Assembly (NCBI GenBank): GCA_002336895.1
Contig: DDFC01000002.1
Coordinates: 54,468 to 118,467 of the forward strand
Source: Verrucomicrobiaceae bacterium UBA1938
GTDB lineage: Bacteria; Verrucomicrobiota; Verrucomicrobiia; Verrucomicrobiales; Verrucomicrobiaceae
Length of the DNA stretch: 64,000 nt
Reading direction: 5' to 3'
This document shows, piece after piece, positions 51,282-58,566 of the stretch. The notes beneath the pieces were generated by a model, which made no database searches, was not told the DNA's origin, and worked only from the letters and a program-made list of their open reading frames with translations. Position numbers and translations under genes: made by a program. Numbering within the stretch: position 1 is the stretch's first letter; every line of letters starts with the position of its first letter.

Positions 51282-52813
51282 CTGCCGCCTCCTTTCGCCT
51301 TCAGCCACGCGCACAGCGCCTTCACATTCTGCGCAAAGTCCAGGCTGTAGATCACCCCGCCCGCAGGCCGCGTCTTCTTCCCGCCCGCATCGCGCATCCA
51401 TCCCCGCTCTTCATCCGTCACGCGCCACGAGCCATCCGCCTGCTGCTCTTTCAAAATCGTTCCGATCTCCTCCTCCGTTGGCGGCGATGACCATCGCTCT
51501 TTCTCCACCCGTGGAAAAACAACACGTTCACCGCGCTCGATCTTCTGCCTGAAAGACTCCAGCGCCGCCAGCTCGCTGTCCCATTTCCATCCATAATTCG
51601 ACGAGGCCTTCATGTCCGAATACGTCAGCACAAACCCCTTGCCGCCCTCGCCACGCTCAAAGTACAGCGGCTTGTTCGTCTGCAGCTCATAGTAGCGCGC
51701 GATCCTCCCGTCTGGCAGCAGCGACTTTCGCAAATACGCCAGCGCCCTCGGCAGTGGCTCCAGGTATTTCTTCTCACCCGTCGCCGCCGTTAGCTTCAGC
51801 AGTGCCCACATGGCGGCCTGGCTTTCGCGCCCGCAGATCGCACTCGGCTCAAAGGCCCGGCTCCACGCCGGATGCATCTCCTTATCATACTGCTGCGCCC
51901 ACGCCGGCTGCGGGTCAGGCATCTGCGCCGTGATGAGAAAATCCCCGCCACGCTTCGCCGCCTCCAGATACCTTGCATCACCACGCAGCTGCCACGCCAG
52001 CAGCAGTGTGCTCATCAGCGTCGCATGCGTGTTGTCATTCAGCACATAGCAGCCGGTGAAATCCTTCGGCCACTTGCGCGGCCAGTCAGCCGGATAACTC
52101 CCCGCCTTGATCGGATACATCGCGGTCGTCGGTGGCGCTTTGGGAAAGCTGTCCCAGTTCGCACTCCATCCACCCGCCGGATACTGCGTCGCCAGGATCG
52201 CGCTCAGCGCATAGTCAGCCGCCTCCTTGATCTCCGCATCCTTGCCACCCAGCGCATGATCCACCCGCACCAGCAGCCGCGTGGCCGCCTGCGACACATC
52301 ATCATCAAAGGTTGAGTAGTTGTTCTTGTTCGCGTGCTTCCTCCACACATGCCACCCGCCTTCGCACTCCGGTACCTTCCTGCGCTCGATCAGCCTGCCA
52401 TTCACGTCACGCCGGTAAAGATGCTTCTCCCGATCCTCCTCAGAAAAGTCCCCCGAGTAATCCCATCCGCCCGACACCAGTTGCGTGCGCGCCACCGCAT
52501 GCGCCGCCTCCACTGCTGCAGCCAGGCACTTCTCATCCTTCGTCACCTCATACGCATCCAGCATCGCCATGCCCACCGCAGGCGTCCCCGGCGGCTGAAT
52601 CCAGATCGTGTCCTTCCCCGGAATCCCTTCGGCCTCCTTCAGCGTGAAGTCCGCACTGTAACGGTATACATAGCCGCCGTGCATTGCGGCGTGGGTGTGG
52701 TAGAAGCGCACCGCTTTGTTGACCGCTGCAGATGCTTCTTGAGGTGAAGCAGCCTGCGTCGTCGGCAAAAGAGCGAATGCCAAAATCAGAATAATGAACG
52801 AATGAATTCGCAT
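51278..52813 (-). CDS. Pectate-lyase-like secreted protein (PL10-type alpha/alpha barrel)
   Basis: A 511-residue exported protein with a signal peptide (FIILILAFALLPTTQAAS). AVGMAMLDAYEVTKDEKCLAAAVEAAHAVA is an alpha/alpha-toroid repeat. ATQYPAGGWSANWDSFP followed by LNDNTHATLMSTLLLAW resembles the 'QYPNGGWPQ ... ITFND' region of family 10 pectate lyases. A Trp-rich C-terminal domain (GWKWDSELAALESFRQ) ends it. It may depolymerise uronic acid polysaccharide, but catalytic residues could not be assigned, so lyase activity is inference. It is the first gene of a minus-strand cluster running to the DUF1501 gene. Confidence 0.78.
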   Translation of the reverse strand: MRIHSFIILILAFALLPTTQAASPQEASAAVNKAVRFYHTHAAMHGGYVYRYSADFTLKEAEGIPGKDTIWIQPPGTPAVGMAMLDAYEVTKDEKCLAAAVEAAHAVARTQLVSGGWDYSGDFSEEDREKHLYRRDVNGRLIERRKVPECEGGWHVWRKHANKNNYSTFDDDVSQAATRLLVRVDHALGGKDAEIKEAADYALSAILATQYPAGGWSANWDSFPKAPPTTAMYPIKAGSYPADWPRKWPKDFTGCYVLNDNTHATLMSTLLLAWQLRGDARYLEAAKRGGDFLITAQMPDPQPAWAQQYDKEMHPAWSRAFEPSAICGRESQAAMWALLKLTAATGEKKYLEPLPRALAYLRKSLLPDGRIARYYELQTNKPLYFERGEGGKGFVLTYSDMKASSNYGWKWDSELAALESFRQKIERGERVVFPRVEKERWSSPPTEEEIGTILKEQQADGSWRVTDEERGWMRDAGGKKTRPAGGVIYSLDFAQNVKALCAWLKAKGGGR

Positions 52814-52842
52814 GACACGGATGTTGTGTATGCTTGTTCTTG

Positions 52843-53232
52843 TTAGGGAAGTATTCTTTTTTTCTGTGGCGGCGGGGTCCGATCCAAGGCCGTAAGGAGA
52901 ATGGAAAGAGCCATGGAATCAAAAAAATCAGATTCAGACTCGCCTCGATTGGCAGGGTTCATTAATGATTCACGCCTTTGATCGGAAAGATTTTGATCAG
53001 CCCATTTTGATAGCAATTCAATGGCGGCCATCTCGTCCTTGCTCCCGATGGGCAGTATCTGGGCATTGGGGTTCAATGGATGTTCAGCGTTTAAAAAGAT
53101 GCGGCGTTGATGAGGCGGTGTTGGGATCCGACAGTCCAGCCCTATCAATCTTGCCGGGCTCCCATCGTCGCATTCAAGTTGTATAAAACGAGTGCCTCCA
53201 TCTCCGCAAATGCCTGCATTTATGATGTGCAT
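52843..53232 (-). CDS. Hypothetical protein, AT-rich relative to neighbours
   Basis: A 129-residue open frame with ATG at 53232. The predicted protein starts MHIINAGICGDGGTRFIQLEC and contains ELLSKWADQNLSDQRRESL, a balanced composition unlike the Arg/Pro-rich shadow frames elsewhere. The DNA is visibly richer in A/T than its neighbours, which may point to later acquisition. It lies between the M56 gene (18 bases) and the pectate-lyase-like gene (29 bases), same strand. No family recognised and no signal peptide. Confidence 0.5.
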   Translation of the reverse strand: MHIINAGICGDGGTRFIQLECDDGSPARLIGLDCRIPTPPHQRRIFLNAEHPLNPNAQILPIGSKDEMAAIELLSKWADQNLSDQRRESLMNPANRGESESDFFDSMALSILLTALDRTPPPQKKRILP

Positions 53233-53250
53233 GATGTTTTAACCAGCTTG

Positions 53251-54924
53251 TTACTCGGCCTGAATGCTCACATTTTTATTCCCGTTATCTCGCACAGCAT
53301 CCATCGTGTTGTGTATCGCGCTCATGGGCACATCACCTTCACCCGTGATCACCACCTTCGCTCCCGCATGATCCGGCAGAAAGCTGTGTAGGTGGCCTCG
53401 CAGCCGGTTCATCGCGATCTCCTCACCACTCACCACCACGGCCTCACCGCCCTTGATCACGCGCATCGTGATCGTCTCACCAGAAGCCCTGGCAGCCTTG
53501 TCGCCATCACGTGCGCTGGTCTTGCGAGTGCCTTCACCATCACGCTCTCCTGTCGTGCGCGGCTTCTCCCCATCGCGTGCACCCGTCTTCCTCGCACCCT
53601 CTCCGTCACGCTCTCCTGTGCGCGGTTTTTCCCCATCGCGCATGCCGGTCTTGCGTGCGCCATCGCCGTCACCGCTTCCACTGCGCGGCTTTTCGCCATC
53701 ACGAGTGCCAGATTTGCGCGTGCCGCCATCGCCTTCACGCATGCCGGTGGCCTTCGTGCTGCCACTCTCTCCTTCACGGGCTCGCGCTGGAGTGTCAGCC
53801 TCCGGTTCATTCGTGGTTGCCTTGGGCGATTCCGCCGCAGGCGTGCGTGCTCCCTCCCGCGTGCGCACCTTCTCAGGTGCTTCTTTTTCCACCGCACGCG
53901 CGGTGGTGAAGGAATAACTCACCAGCGCTCCGAGCATGATGGTGAGCAGGGCTTGCAGCACAGGCTGGCGTGTGGTTGGCTGGGCGATCATGAGGATGCG
54001 TTGGCGCAGGGCGGGGTGGTTGCGCACACAAGGGGCCAGTCCTGCCATGGCCGGCGGTGCGAAAAATGTTTCCTGAATGCGCAGCAGTGTGTGCCCGTAG
54101 TCCAGCCGTTCGTTGGGAGAGAGCAGCGCCAGCGCGCCCGCATCGCAGCGCAGCTCGCGGTCCGCCTGAAAGCGCGACACCACGAGCCACACCAGCGGGT
54201 TGAACCAATGCAGCGCCTGCACTGCCACGGCGGCCCAGTTCCAGATCAGGTCATGGTTTTTGATGTGCAGCAGCTCATGCAGCAGCACATGGCGCAGGCT
54301 GCCTTCGTCAAAACGCTCCTCCCAGTCCTCCGGCAGCAGGATGCAGGGCCGCATCAGCCCCACCAGAGCTGGCGTTGTGCCTGCGGGCATCAGCAGAAGA
54401 CGCACCGGTTGCTTCACCCCGGCTTTCCGGCTCAGGCTCGCCACGAGAGCGCAGAGCAGGGGATCTGCCGCCTGCGGTCTGCGGCGTAGCGCGCGGTGAA
54501 AACGCTGCTGCCGGTAAATCGCTGCCAGTAAAACAAACAGGCCGCCGCTCACCCACAGCCCCAGCGCCAGACTGACCCCGCTCGAAATCACTGAAGACGC
54601 TGTTGAATGAGACACCACTGGTGCAACAGACTGCACCTTTACGGAAGCGGCAGCGCCCGCCTCGTCCGCCACATCAGGCTGCGTCATGACAGAATTACCA
54701 GCAGAAACATCCGCGCTTGGCTGAAACCACGCCCCCAGTCCAAACCCCGCCGGGATGAAGGCAGGTAGCATCAATTTCACTCCCACCAGCATCCACAGGC
54801 CGATCCGCCACGCCGGGCTCAGTCGCATGCCCAGCATCAGTCGCAGTCCCAACACCGCCAGCATGAGAACGCTGGCTTCAAGCGAGGTTCGCAGCAGCCA
54901 GTGGAGGAGGGCGTCGGCATTCAT
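53251..54924 (-). CDS. BlaR1/MecR1-type M56 metallopeptidase with repeat linker and ExbD-like C-terminal domain
   Basis: A 557-residue membrane protein. Helices at about 17-55 and 115-140 frame the first part. The M56 zinc site is HELLHIKNHD (His216, Glu217, His220) followed by FNPLVWLVVSRFQADRELRCDAGAL with the third ligand region. A helix at about 325-345 ends the peptidase part. Residues about 396-471 are three-plus copies of a 21-residue RDGEKPR...RDGEGARKT repeat. The last about 75 residues (TMRVIKGGEAVVVSGEEIAM ... VVITGEGDVPMSAIHNTMDAVRDNGNKNVSIQ) look like the periplasmic domain of ExbD/TolR. There is no penicillin-binding sensor domain. The peptidase presumably cleaves the BlaI repressor encoded 8 bases upstream when the outer domain senses its signal. 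Confidence 0.88.
   Translation of the reverse strand: MNADALLHWLLRTSLEASVLMLAVLGLRLMLGMRLSPAWRIGLWMLVGVKLMLPAFIPAGFGLGAWFQPSADVSAGNSVMTQPDVADEAGAAASVKVQSVAPVVSHSTASSVISSGVSLALGLWVSGGLFVLLAAIYRQQRFHRALRRRPQAADPLLCALVASLSRKAGVKQPVRLLLMPAGTTPALVGLMRPCILLPEDWEERFDEGSLRHVLLHELLHIKNHDLIWNWAAVAVQALHWFNPLVWLVVSRFQADRELRCDAGALALLSPNERLDYGHTLLRIQETFFAPPAMAGLAPCVRNHPALRQRILMIAQPTTRQPVLQALLTIMLGALVSYSFTTARAVEKEAPEKVRTREGARTPAAESPKATTNEPEADTPARAREGESGSTKATGMREGDGGTRKSGTRDGEKPRSGSGDGDGARKTGMRDGEKPRTGERDGEGARKTGARDGEKPRTTGERDGEGTRKTSARDGDKAARASGETITMRVIKGGEAVVVSGEEIAMNRLRGHLHSFLPDHAGAKVVITGEGDVPMSAIHNTMDAVRDNGNKNVSIQAE
53510..53735 (-). repeat. 63-bp in-frame tandem repeat in the M56 gene
   Basis: Three clear copies of a 63-base unit (the RDGEKPR codons end at 53577, 53640 and 53703, exactly 63 bases apart) with flanking partial copies. 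It encodes a highly charged 21-residue linker and probably varies in copy number between strains. Confidence 0.85.
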
Positions 54925-54932
54925 GGTCGGTG

Positions 54933-55337
54933 TTACTTTTTGAGTTTCTTCTCGGCCTGGTTCAGCACTTCACGCAGCGCGGCCAGGTCATCTTGCGTCA
55001 CTTCTTCACGTTCCATCAGCCCCGCCACAAAGGGTGTCAGCCGCCCGTTGAAGACGCGGTCCAGAAAGCTCCGGCTCTCCTCATGCTGGCACTGGTTCTG
55101 GGCCACGGCAGGCGTGTAGCGGAATTCCCGCCCCACCGCCTCCACCGCCAGCGCCCCTTTGTCCGCCAGCCGGCGTATCAGGCTCTGCACCGTGCGCGGT
55201 TTCCAGTGCAGCCTGCCTTCCAGCTCCCTCACCACCTCCGCCAGTGTGCTCGTGCCCCGCTGCCAGAAGACATTCATCACCGTCCATTCGGCGTCGGAGA
55301 TTTTGGGAGTGGGCAGTGTGGTGGGACGGCGTGCCAT
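54933..55337 (-). CDS. BlaI/MecI/CopY-family transcriptional repressor
   Basis: A 134-residue winged-helix repressor. ISDAEWTVMNVFWQRGTSTLAEVVREL is the typical N-terminal helix, WKPRTVQSLIRRLADKGAL the recognition helix, and GREFRYTPAV the wing. The C-terminal dimer region is RSFLDRVFNGRLTPFVAGLMEREEVTQDDLAALREVL. The M56 peptidase gene follows after 8 bases, forming the classical blaI-blaR1 type pair. Two operator dyads lie just upstream of its start, so it probably represses its own operon. Confidence 0.93.
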   Translation of the reverse strand: MARRPTTLPTPKISDAEWTVMNVFWQRGTSTLAEVVRELEGRLHWKPRTVQSLIRRLADKGALAVEAVGREFRYTPAVAQNQCQHEESRSFLDRVFNGRLTPFVAGLMEREEVTQDDLAALREVLNQAEKKLKK

Positions 55338-55344
55338 GGGTTCG

Positions 55345-55381
55345 GATTACAAATGTAATCATAGGATTACGGGTGTAATCC
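55345..55381 (-). promoter_or_regulatory. Two BlaI-type operator dyads
   Basis: GATTACA-AA-TGTAATC (55345-55360) and GGATTAC-GGGT-GTAATCC (55364-55381) share the form GATTAC-N4-GTAATC, with centres 20 bases apart. The first contains TACA-N2-TGTA, the BlaI/MecI half-site arrangement. They lie 8 and 27 bases upstream of the repressor start. Confidence 0.8.
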
Positions 55382-55486
55382 AATTCGGCAAGGACTTTTT
55401 TCAAGCGTTCTTTGAATCGAAGTCAGTTCGAAGAATGGCTTGCCACCTCGGCATTCCGCAGCACAAAACAAGACAGTCTCACTCTC

Positions 55487-56749
55487 ATGGAAAAACTCAT
55501 CGTTCACGGCGGCGCTTCGCTCAAAGGCCGCATCAACATCAGCGGCTCTAAAAACTCGTCGCTGCCTATTCTCGCCGCCACCCTGCTGACCAAGGACACC
55601 TGCACCATCCGCCGCGTGCCCGACCTCAGCGACACCAACTACATGGTCCGCATCCTCGGGGAGCTCGGTGCCGAGGTCGAGCGCGCCAGCGGCGTCGTCG
55701 TGGTCAAGGCGGAGAAGATCAAATCCGTCGCCCCTTATGATCTCGTGCGCAAAATGCGCGCCTCCATCTGCGTCCTCGGTCCGCTCACCGGCCGTCTCAA
55801 AAAGTGCACCGTCTCTCTCCCCGGCGGCTGCGTCATCGGCGACCGCCCCGTGGACCTGCATCTCAAAGGCCTCGAAGCTCTCGGCGCACAGATTGTGGTG
55901 GAAGGCGGCGACATCTTTGTGAACGCCAAGAAAGGTTTCAAAGGCGGCCAGATGAATCTCATGGGCAAGCACGGCTCCACCGTGCTCGGCACGGACAATG
56001 TCATGATGGCCGCCGTGCTGGCCAAAGGCACCACCATCATCGAAGGTGCCGCCGCAGAGCCTGAGGTCGAAGACCTCGCCAACTTCCTCATCAAAATGGG
56101 GGCCAAGATTGAAGGCGCTGGCACCAACCGCATCGTCATCGAAGGAGTCAAGGAACTCCACGGCGCAGAGCACGTCGTCATCCCTGACCGCATCGAGGCC
56201 GGCACCTTCCTCGTCGCCGGTGCCATGCTCGGAGAGGGCGTCACGCTCAAGCGCGTCATGCCCGAGCACATGAAAGCCGTCACCGATGCCATGATCAAAT
56301 GCGGCTTCCCTCTGGAGATCACGAAAGACAGCATCACCGTAAAGCCCAATCCGAACGCCAAGGGCTTTGATCTCACCACGCACTGCTATCCCGGCTTCCC
56401 CACCGACATGCAGGCGCAGATGTGTGCTCTGGCCTGTGTCATCAATGACACCAGCACCATCACTGAAACCATCTTCCCGCAGCGCTTCATGCATTGCGCC
56501 GAAATGAAGCGCATGGGGGCCAACATCGACCTCCAAGGGGCCACCGCCCGCATTCGCGGCGGCGCTGTGCTCAAAGGCGCTCCCGTCATGGCCTCCGACC
56601 TCCGCGCCTCCGCCGCTCTCGTGCTGGCCGGCCTCGTCGCCGAAGGCAAAACCGAAATCAACCGCCTCTACCACATCGACCGCGGCTACGAACACCTCGA
56701 CGACAAACTGGCCTCCCTCGGTGCGCAGGTGGAGCGTGTGCAGGGGTGA
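55487..56749 (+). CDS. murA: UDP-N-acetylglucosamine 1-carboxyvinyltransferase
   Basis: A 420-residue enzyme for the first committed step of peptidoglycan synthesis, transferring enolpyruvate from PEP. ATG 55487 (MEKLIVHGGASLKGRINISGSKNSSLPILAATLL) is the family start; the frame upstream overlaps regulatory sequence. The active-site Cys is Cys115 in LPGGCVIGDRP, so fosfomycin sensitivity is expected at this position. Length and both domains are normal. The start region is pyrimidine-rich with no Shine-Dalgarno motif. It is divergent from the BlaI/M56 pair, and its promoter may overlap the operator region. Confidence 0.96.
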   Translation: MEKLIVHGGASLKGRINISGSKNSSLPILAATLLTKDTCTIRRVPDLSDTNYMVRILGELGAEVERASGVVVVKAEKIKSVAPYDLVRKMRASICVLGPLTGRLKKCTVSLPGGCVIGDRPVDLHLKGLEALGAQIVVEGGDIFVNAKKGFKGGQMNLMGKHGSTVLGTDNVMMAAVLAKGTTIIEGAAAEPEVEDLANFLIKMGAKIEGAGTNRIVIEGVKELHGAEHVVIPDRIEAGTFLVAGAMLGEGVTLKRVMPEHMKAVTDAMIKCGFPLEITKDSITVKPNPNAKGFDLTTHCYPGFPTDMQAQMCALACVINDTSTITETIFPQRFMHCAEMKRMGANIDLQGATARIRGGAVLKGAPVMASDLRASAALVLAGLVAEGKTEINRLYHIDRGYEHLDDKLASLGAQVERVQG

Positions 56750-56826
56750 AACCTGCTGCCGCAAAACCTGAAGACGACAATTTAAAGTCTGAATGAAGCG
56801 GCGACGGGGCTGGCGTTGTATAGCGC

Positions 56827-57729
56827 ATGACCAGCCGCCGTCGCTTACTGCAGTCCCTGTCCGCGCTCGCCGCCGCACCCGCATTCTCGGCGGAGCCGCC
56901 GCCGTGGAAGCTGAACTACATGCTCGCCTCCTCCATGTATGGCAGCCTGTCCCTGGCGGAGATCCTGCCCGAAGTGAAAAAGACCGGTGCCGCCTCCATC
57001 GAACTCTGGCCTAAAAAACACGGCACCCAGCGCGAGGAGATCGATGCCATCGGCCACGAAAAATTCGCCTCCATGCTCAAGGATCGAGGCCTCACCTTCG
57101 GCGGCACCACCCGCTATGACCTCGGGCCCTTCCGCCTCACCGACGAGATCGGCGTCGTGAAAAAACTCGGCGGCACCTTCATCGTCGCTGGCGGGGCAGG
57201 GGACTACAAGGTCTCGCCCGAACAGCTTAAGCTCAACGTGAAAGCCTTCGTGGAAAAGATGAAACCCCATGCCGCGCTCGCCGCCGAAAACGGCGTCACC
57301 ATCGGCATCGAAAACCACGTCAACAACCTCATCGACACCCCCGACTCCCTCCGCTGGCTGGCCGATGAAATCCGCACCATGCCCGGCATCGGCATCGCCT
57401 TCGCTCCTTATCATCTGCCGCAGGATACTGCACTGCTCTCAGAGCTCATCACCCACATCGACAAAAAGATGACCCTCTTCTACGCCTGGGAGTTTGGCCA
57501 GGGTTGCTTCAAGCCCATGCCCAAGGAAGACGAGCTCCAGCAGATGCCCGGACGCGGCAAGCTCGACTGGAAGCCCCTGCTGCAGGCCCTCAAAGCCACC
57601 GGCTTCACCGGCCCCACCGAAATCTTCATGCACCCCACCCCCCGAGGCATCCCCATCCTCCCCACGGCGGCGGAGACCACGGCGGAAATTGTGAGGGCGA
57701 AAAACCATCTCGACAGCCTCATCGGCTAG
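56827..57729 (+). CDS. Secreted sugar phosphate isomerase/epimerase-like protein
   Basis: A 300-residue TIM-barrel protein of the xylose-isomerase-like/AP-endonuclease-2 family. A twin-arginine-type leader (TSRRRLLQSLSALAAAPAFSA) is followed by KLNYMLASSMYGSLSLAEILPEVKKTGAASIELWPK, the first barrel strands with the metal-binding Glu. ENGVTIGIENHVNNLIDTPDS and TLFYAWEFGQGC hold further metal ligand candidates. ATG 56827 is the only start that includes the leader. It is 77 bases after murA. The substrate is unknown. Confidence 0.87.
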   Translation: MTSRRRLLQSLSALAAAPAFSAEPPPWKLNYMLASSMYGSLSLAEILPEVKKTGAASIELWPKKHGTQREEIDAIGHEKFASMLKDRGLTFGGTTRYDLGPFRLTDEIGVVKKLGGTFIVAGGAGDYKVSPEQLKLNVKAFVEKMKPHAALAAENGVTIGIENHVNNLIDTPDSLRWLADEIRTMPGIGIAFAPYHLPQDTALLSELITHIDKKMTLFYAWEFGQGCFKPMPKEDELQQMPGRGKLDWKPLLQALKATGFTGPTEIFMHPTPRGIPILPTAAETTAEIVRAKNHLDSLIG

Positions 57730-57735
57730 AGCTGC

Positions 57736-57843
57736 ATTTATGATTTACGATTTATGATTTGGCTTCGCCCAAACCTTAAACTGTAATCGCAAATCAGCCG
57801 CCTCCCGCAAATCTCCCAACAACCAAAATCGTAAATCATAAAT
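57736..57843. repeat. Inverted repeat between the isomerase and DJ-1 genes
   Basis: 18 perfect bases at 57736-57753 (ATTTATGATTTACGATTT) return inverted at 57826-57843. Each arm also contains or adjoins shorter direct copies of TTATGATTT/AAATCATAA. The arms are AT-rich in a GC-rich genome and could form a long stem with a 72-base loop. Confidence 0.85.
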
Positions 57844-57857
57844 CAAAAATCATAAAT

Positions 57858-58433
57858 ATGTCAGACGCCAAAGTCCTCATCATCGTCGGCGACGCCACCG
57901 AAACCGTTGACACCCTCTATCCCTTCTACCGCCTCATCGAGGGTGGGTACAAGCCCGTCGTCGCCGCGCCGGAAAAGCGGAAATACCAAATGGTACTGCA
58001 CGAGATCAAGCCCGGCTGGACCATCACCAAGGAGTGGGAAGGCTACAGCATCGACGCAGACATTGCCTTCAAGGACATCAAGCCCGAGGAATACGTCGGC
58101 ATCTTCTTCAGCGGCGGCCGCGCCCCCGAGTACATCCGCGAGGACGCCGACCTCCTCCGCATCACCAAGTGGTTCTGGGAGCAGAAAAAGCCCTGCGCCA
58201 GCGTGTGCCACGGCGTGGAAATCCCCGCCCGTGCCGACATCGTCAAAGGCCTCCGCATGGCCACCGTGGCCAAGTGCAAGTTCGACCTCGAAATCTGCGG
58301 CGGCATTTATGTGAACGAGCCCTGCGTTATCGACCAGCACATGTACTCCGGCCGCACCTACCACGACTCCGGCCACTTCGTCGCCCCTTGGATCAAGGCC
58401 CTCGACGCCGAGCGCGCCAAGATGGGCATTTAA
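57858..58433 (+). CDS. DJ-1/PfpI family protein
   Basis: A 191-residue cysteine-hydrolase-fold protein. VLIIVGDATETVDTLYPFYRL is the N-terminal strand with the conserved acidic residue. YVGIFFSGGRAPEYIRED is the GG-containing oxyanion loop, and the nucleophile is Cys117 in ASVCHGVE. DSGHFVAPWIKAL closes the fold. Family members include proteases, glyoxalases and stress proteins, and this sequence alone does not say which. Its leader consists of the inverted AT-rich repeat. Confidence 0.9.
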   Translation: MSDAKVLIIVGDATETVDTLYPFYRLIEGGYKPVVAAPEKRKYQMVLHEIKPGWTITKEWEGYSIDADIAFKDIKPEEYVGIFFSGGRAPEYIREDADLLRITKWFWEQKKPCASVCHGVEIPARADIVKGLRMATVAKCKFDLEICGGIYVNEPCVIDQHMYSGRTYHDSGHFVAPWIKALDAERAKMGI

Positions 58434-58462
58434 AGCCCGTCAAATGACGAACAAGTAAATCC

Positions 58463-58566
58463 AAATGACGAAATAACTCTCAATGCCGAAATCCGAAGCC
58501 ATGCCCTCGTTCGACATTCGACATTCATCATTATTTCGTCATTCGCGCTTCGCCATTCGTCATTCA
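58463..58566. repeat. GTCATTCG-type repeat running into a signal-peptide coding region
   Basis: AATGACGAAATAA (58464-58476) returns inverted at 58531-58543. Around it are several copies of CATTCG/TCGTCATTCG and of the reverse AAATGACGA (58442-58450, 58463-58471). The right arm codes for the first residues of the cytochrome gene (DIRHSSLFRHSRFAIRHS). Confidence 0.75.

Noticed and set aside
49599..51350. Plus-strand open frame of 583 codons opposite the DUF1549/DUF1553 gene
   Set aside because: Extremely Arg/His/Pro-rich product with no domain, lying antisense to a clear gene.
53510..53735. Tandem repeats as a possible CRISPR array
   Set aside because: The units are contiguous, in frame and without spacers; they code for the RDGE linker.
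53251..54924. Calling the M56 protein a beta-lactam sensor (blaR1)
   Set aside because: The penicillin-binding sensor domain and its SxxK/SxN motifs are absent, and no beta-lactamase gene is adjacent.
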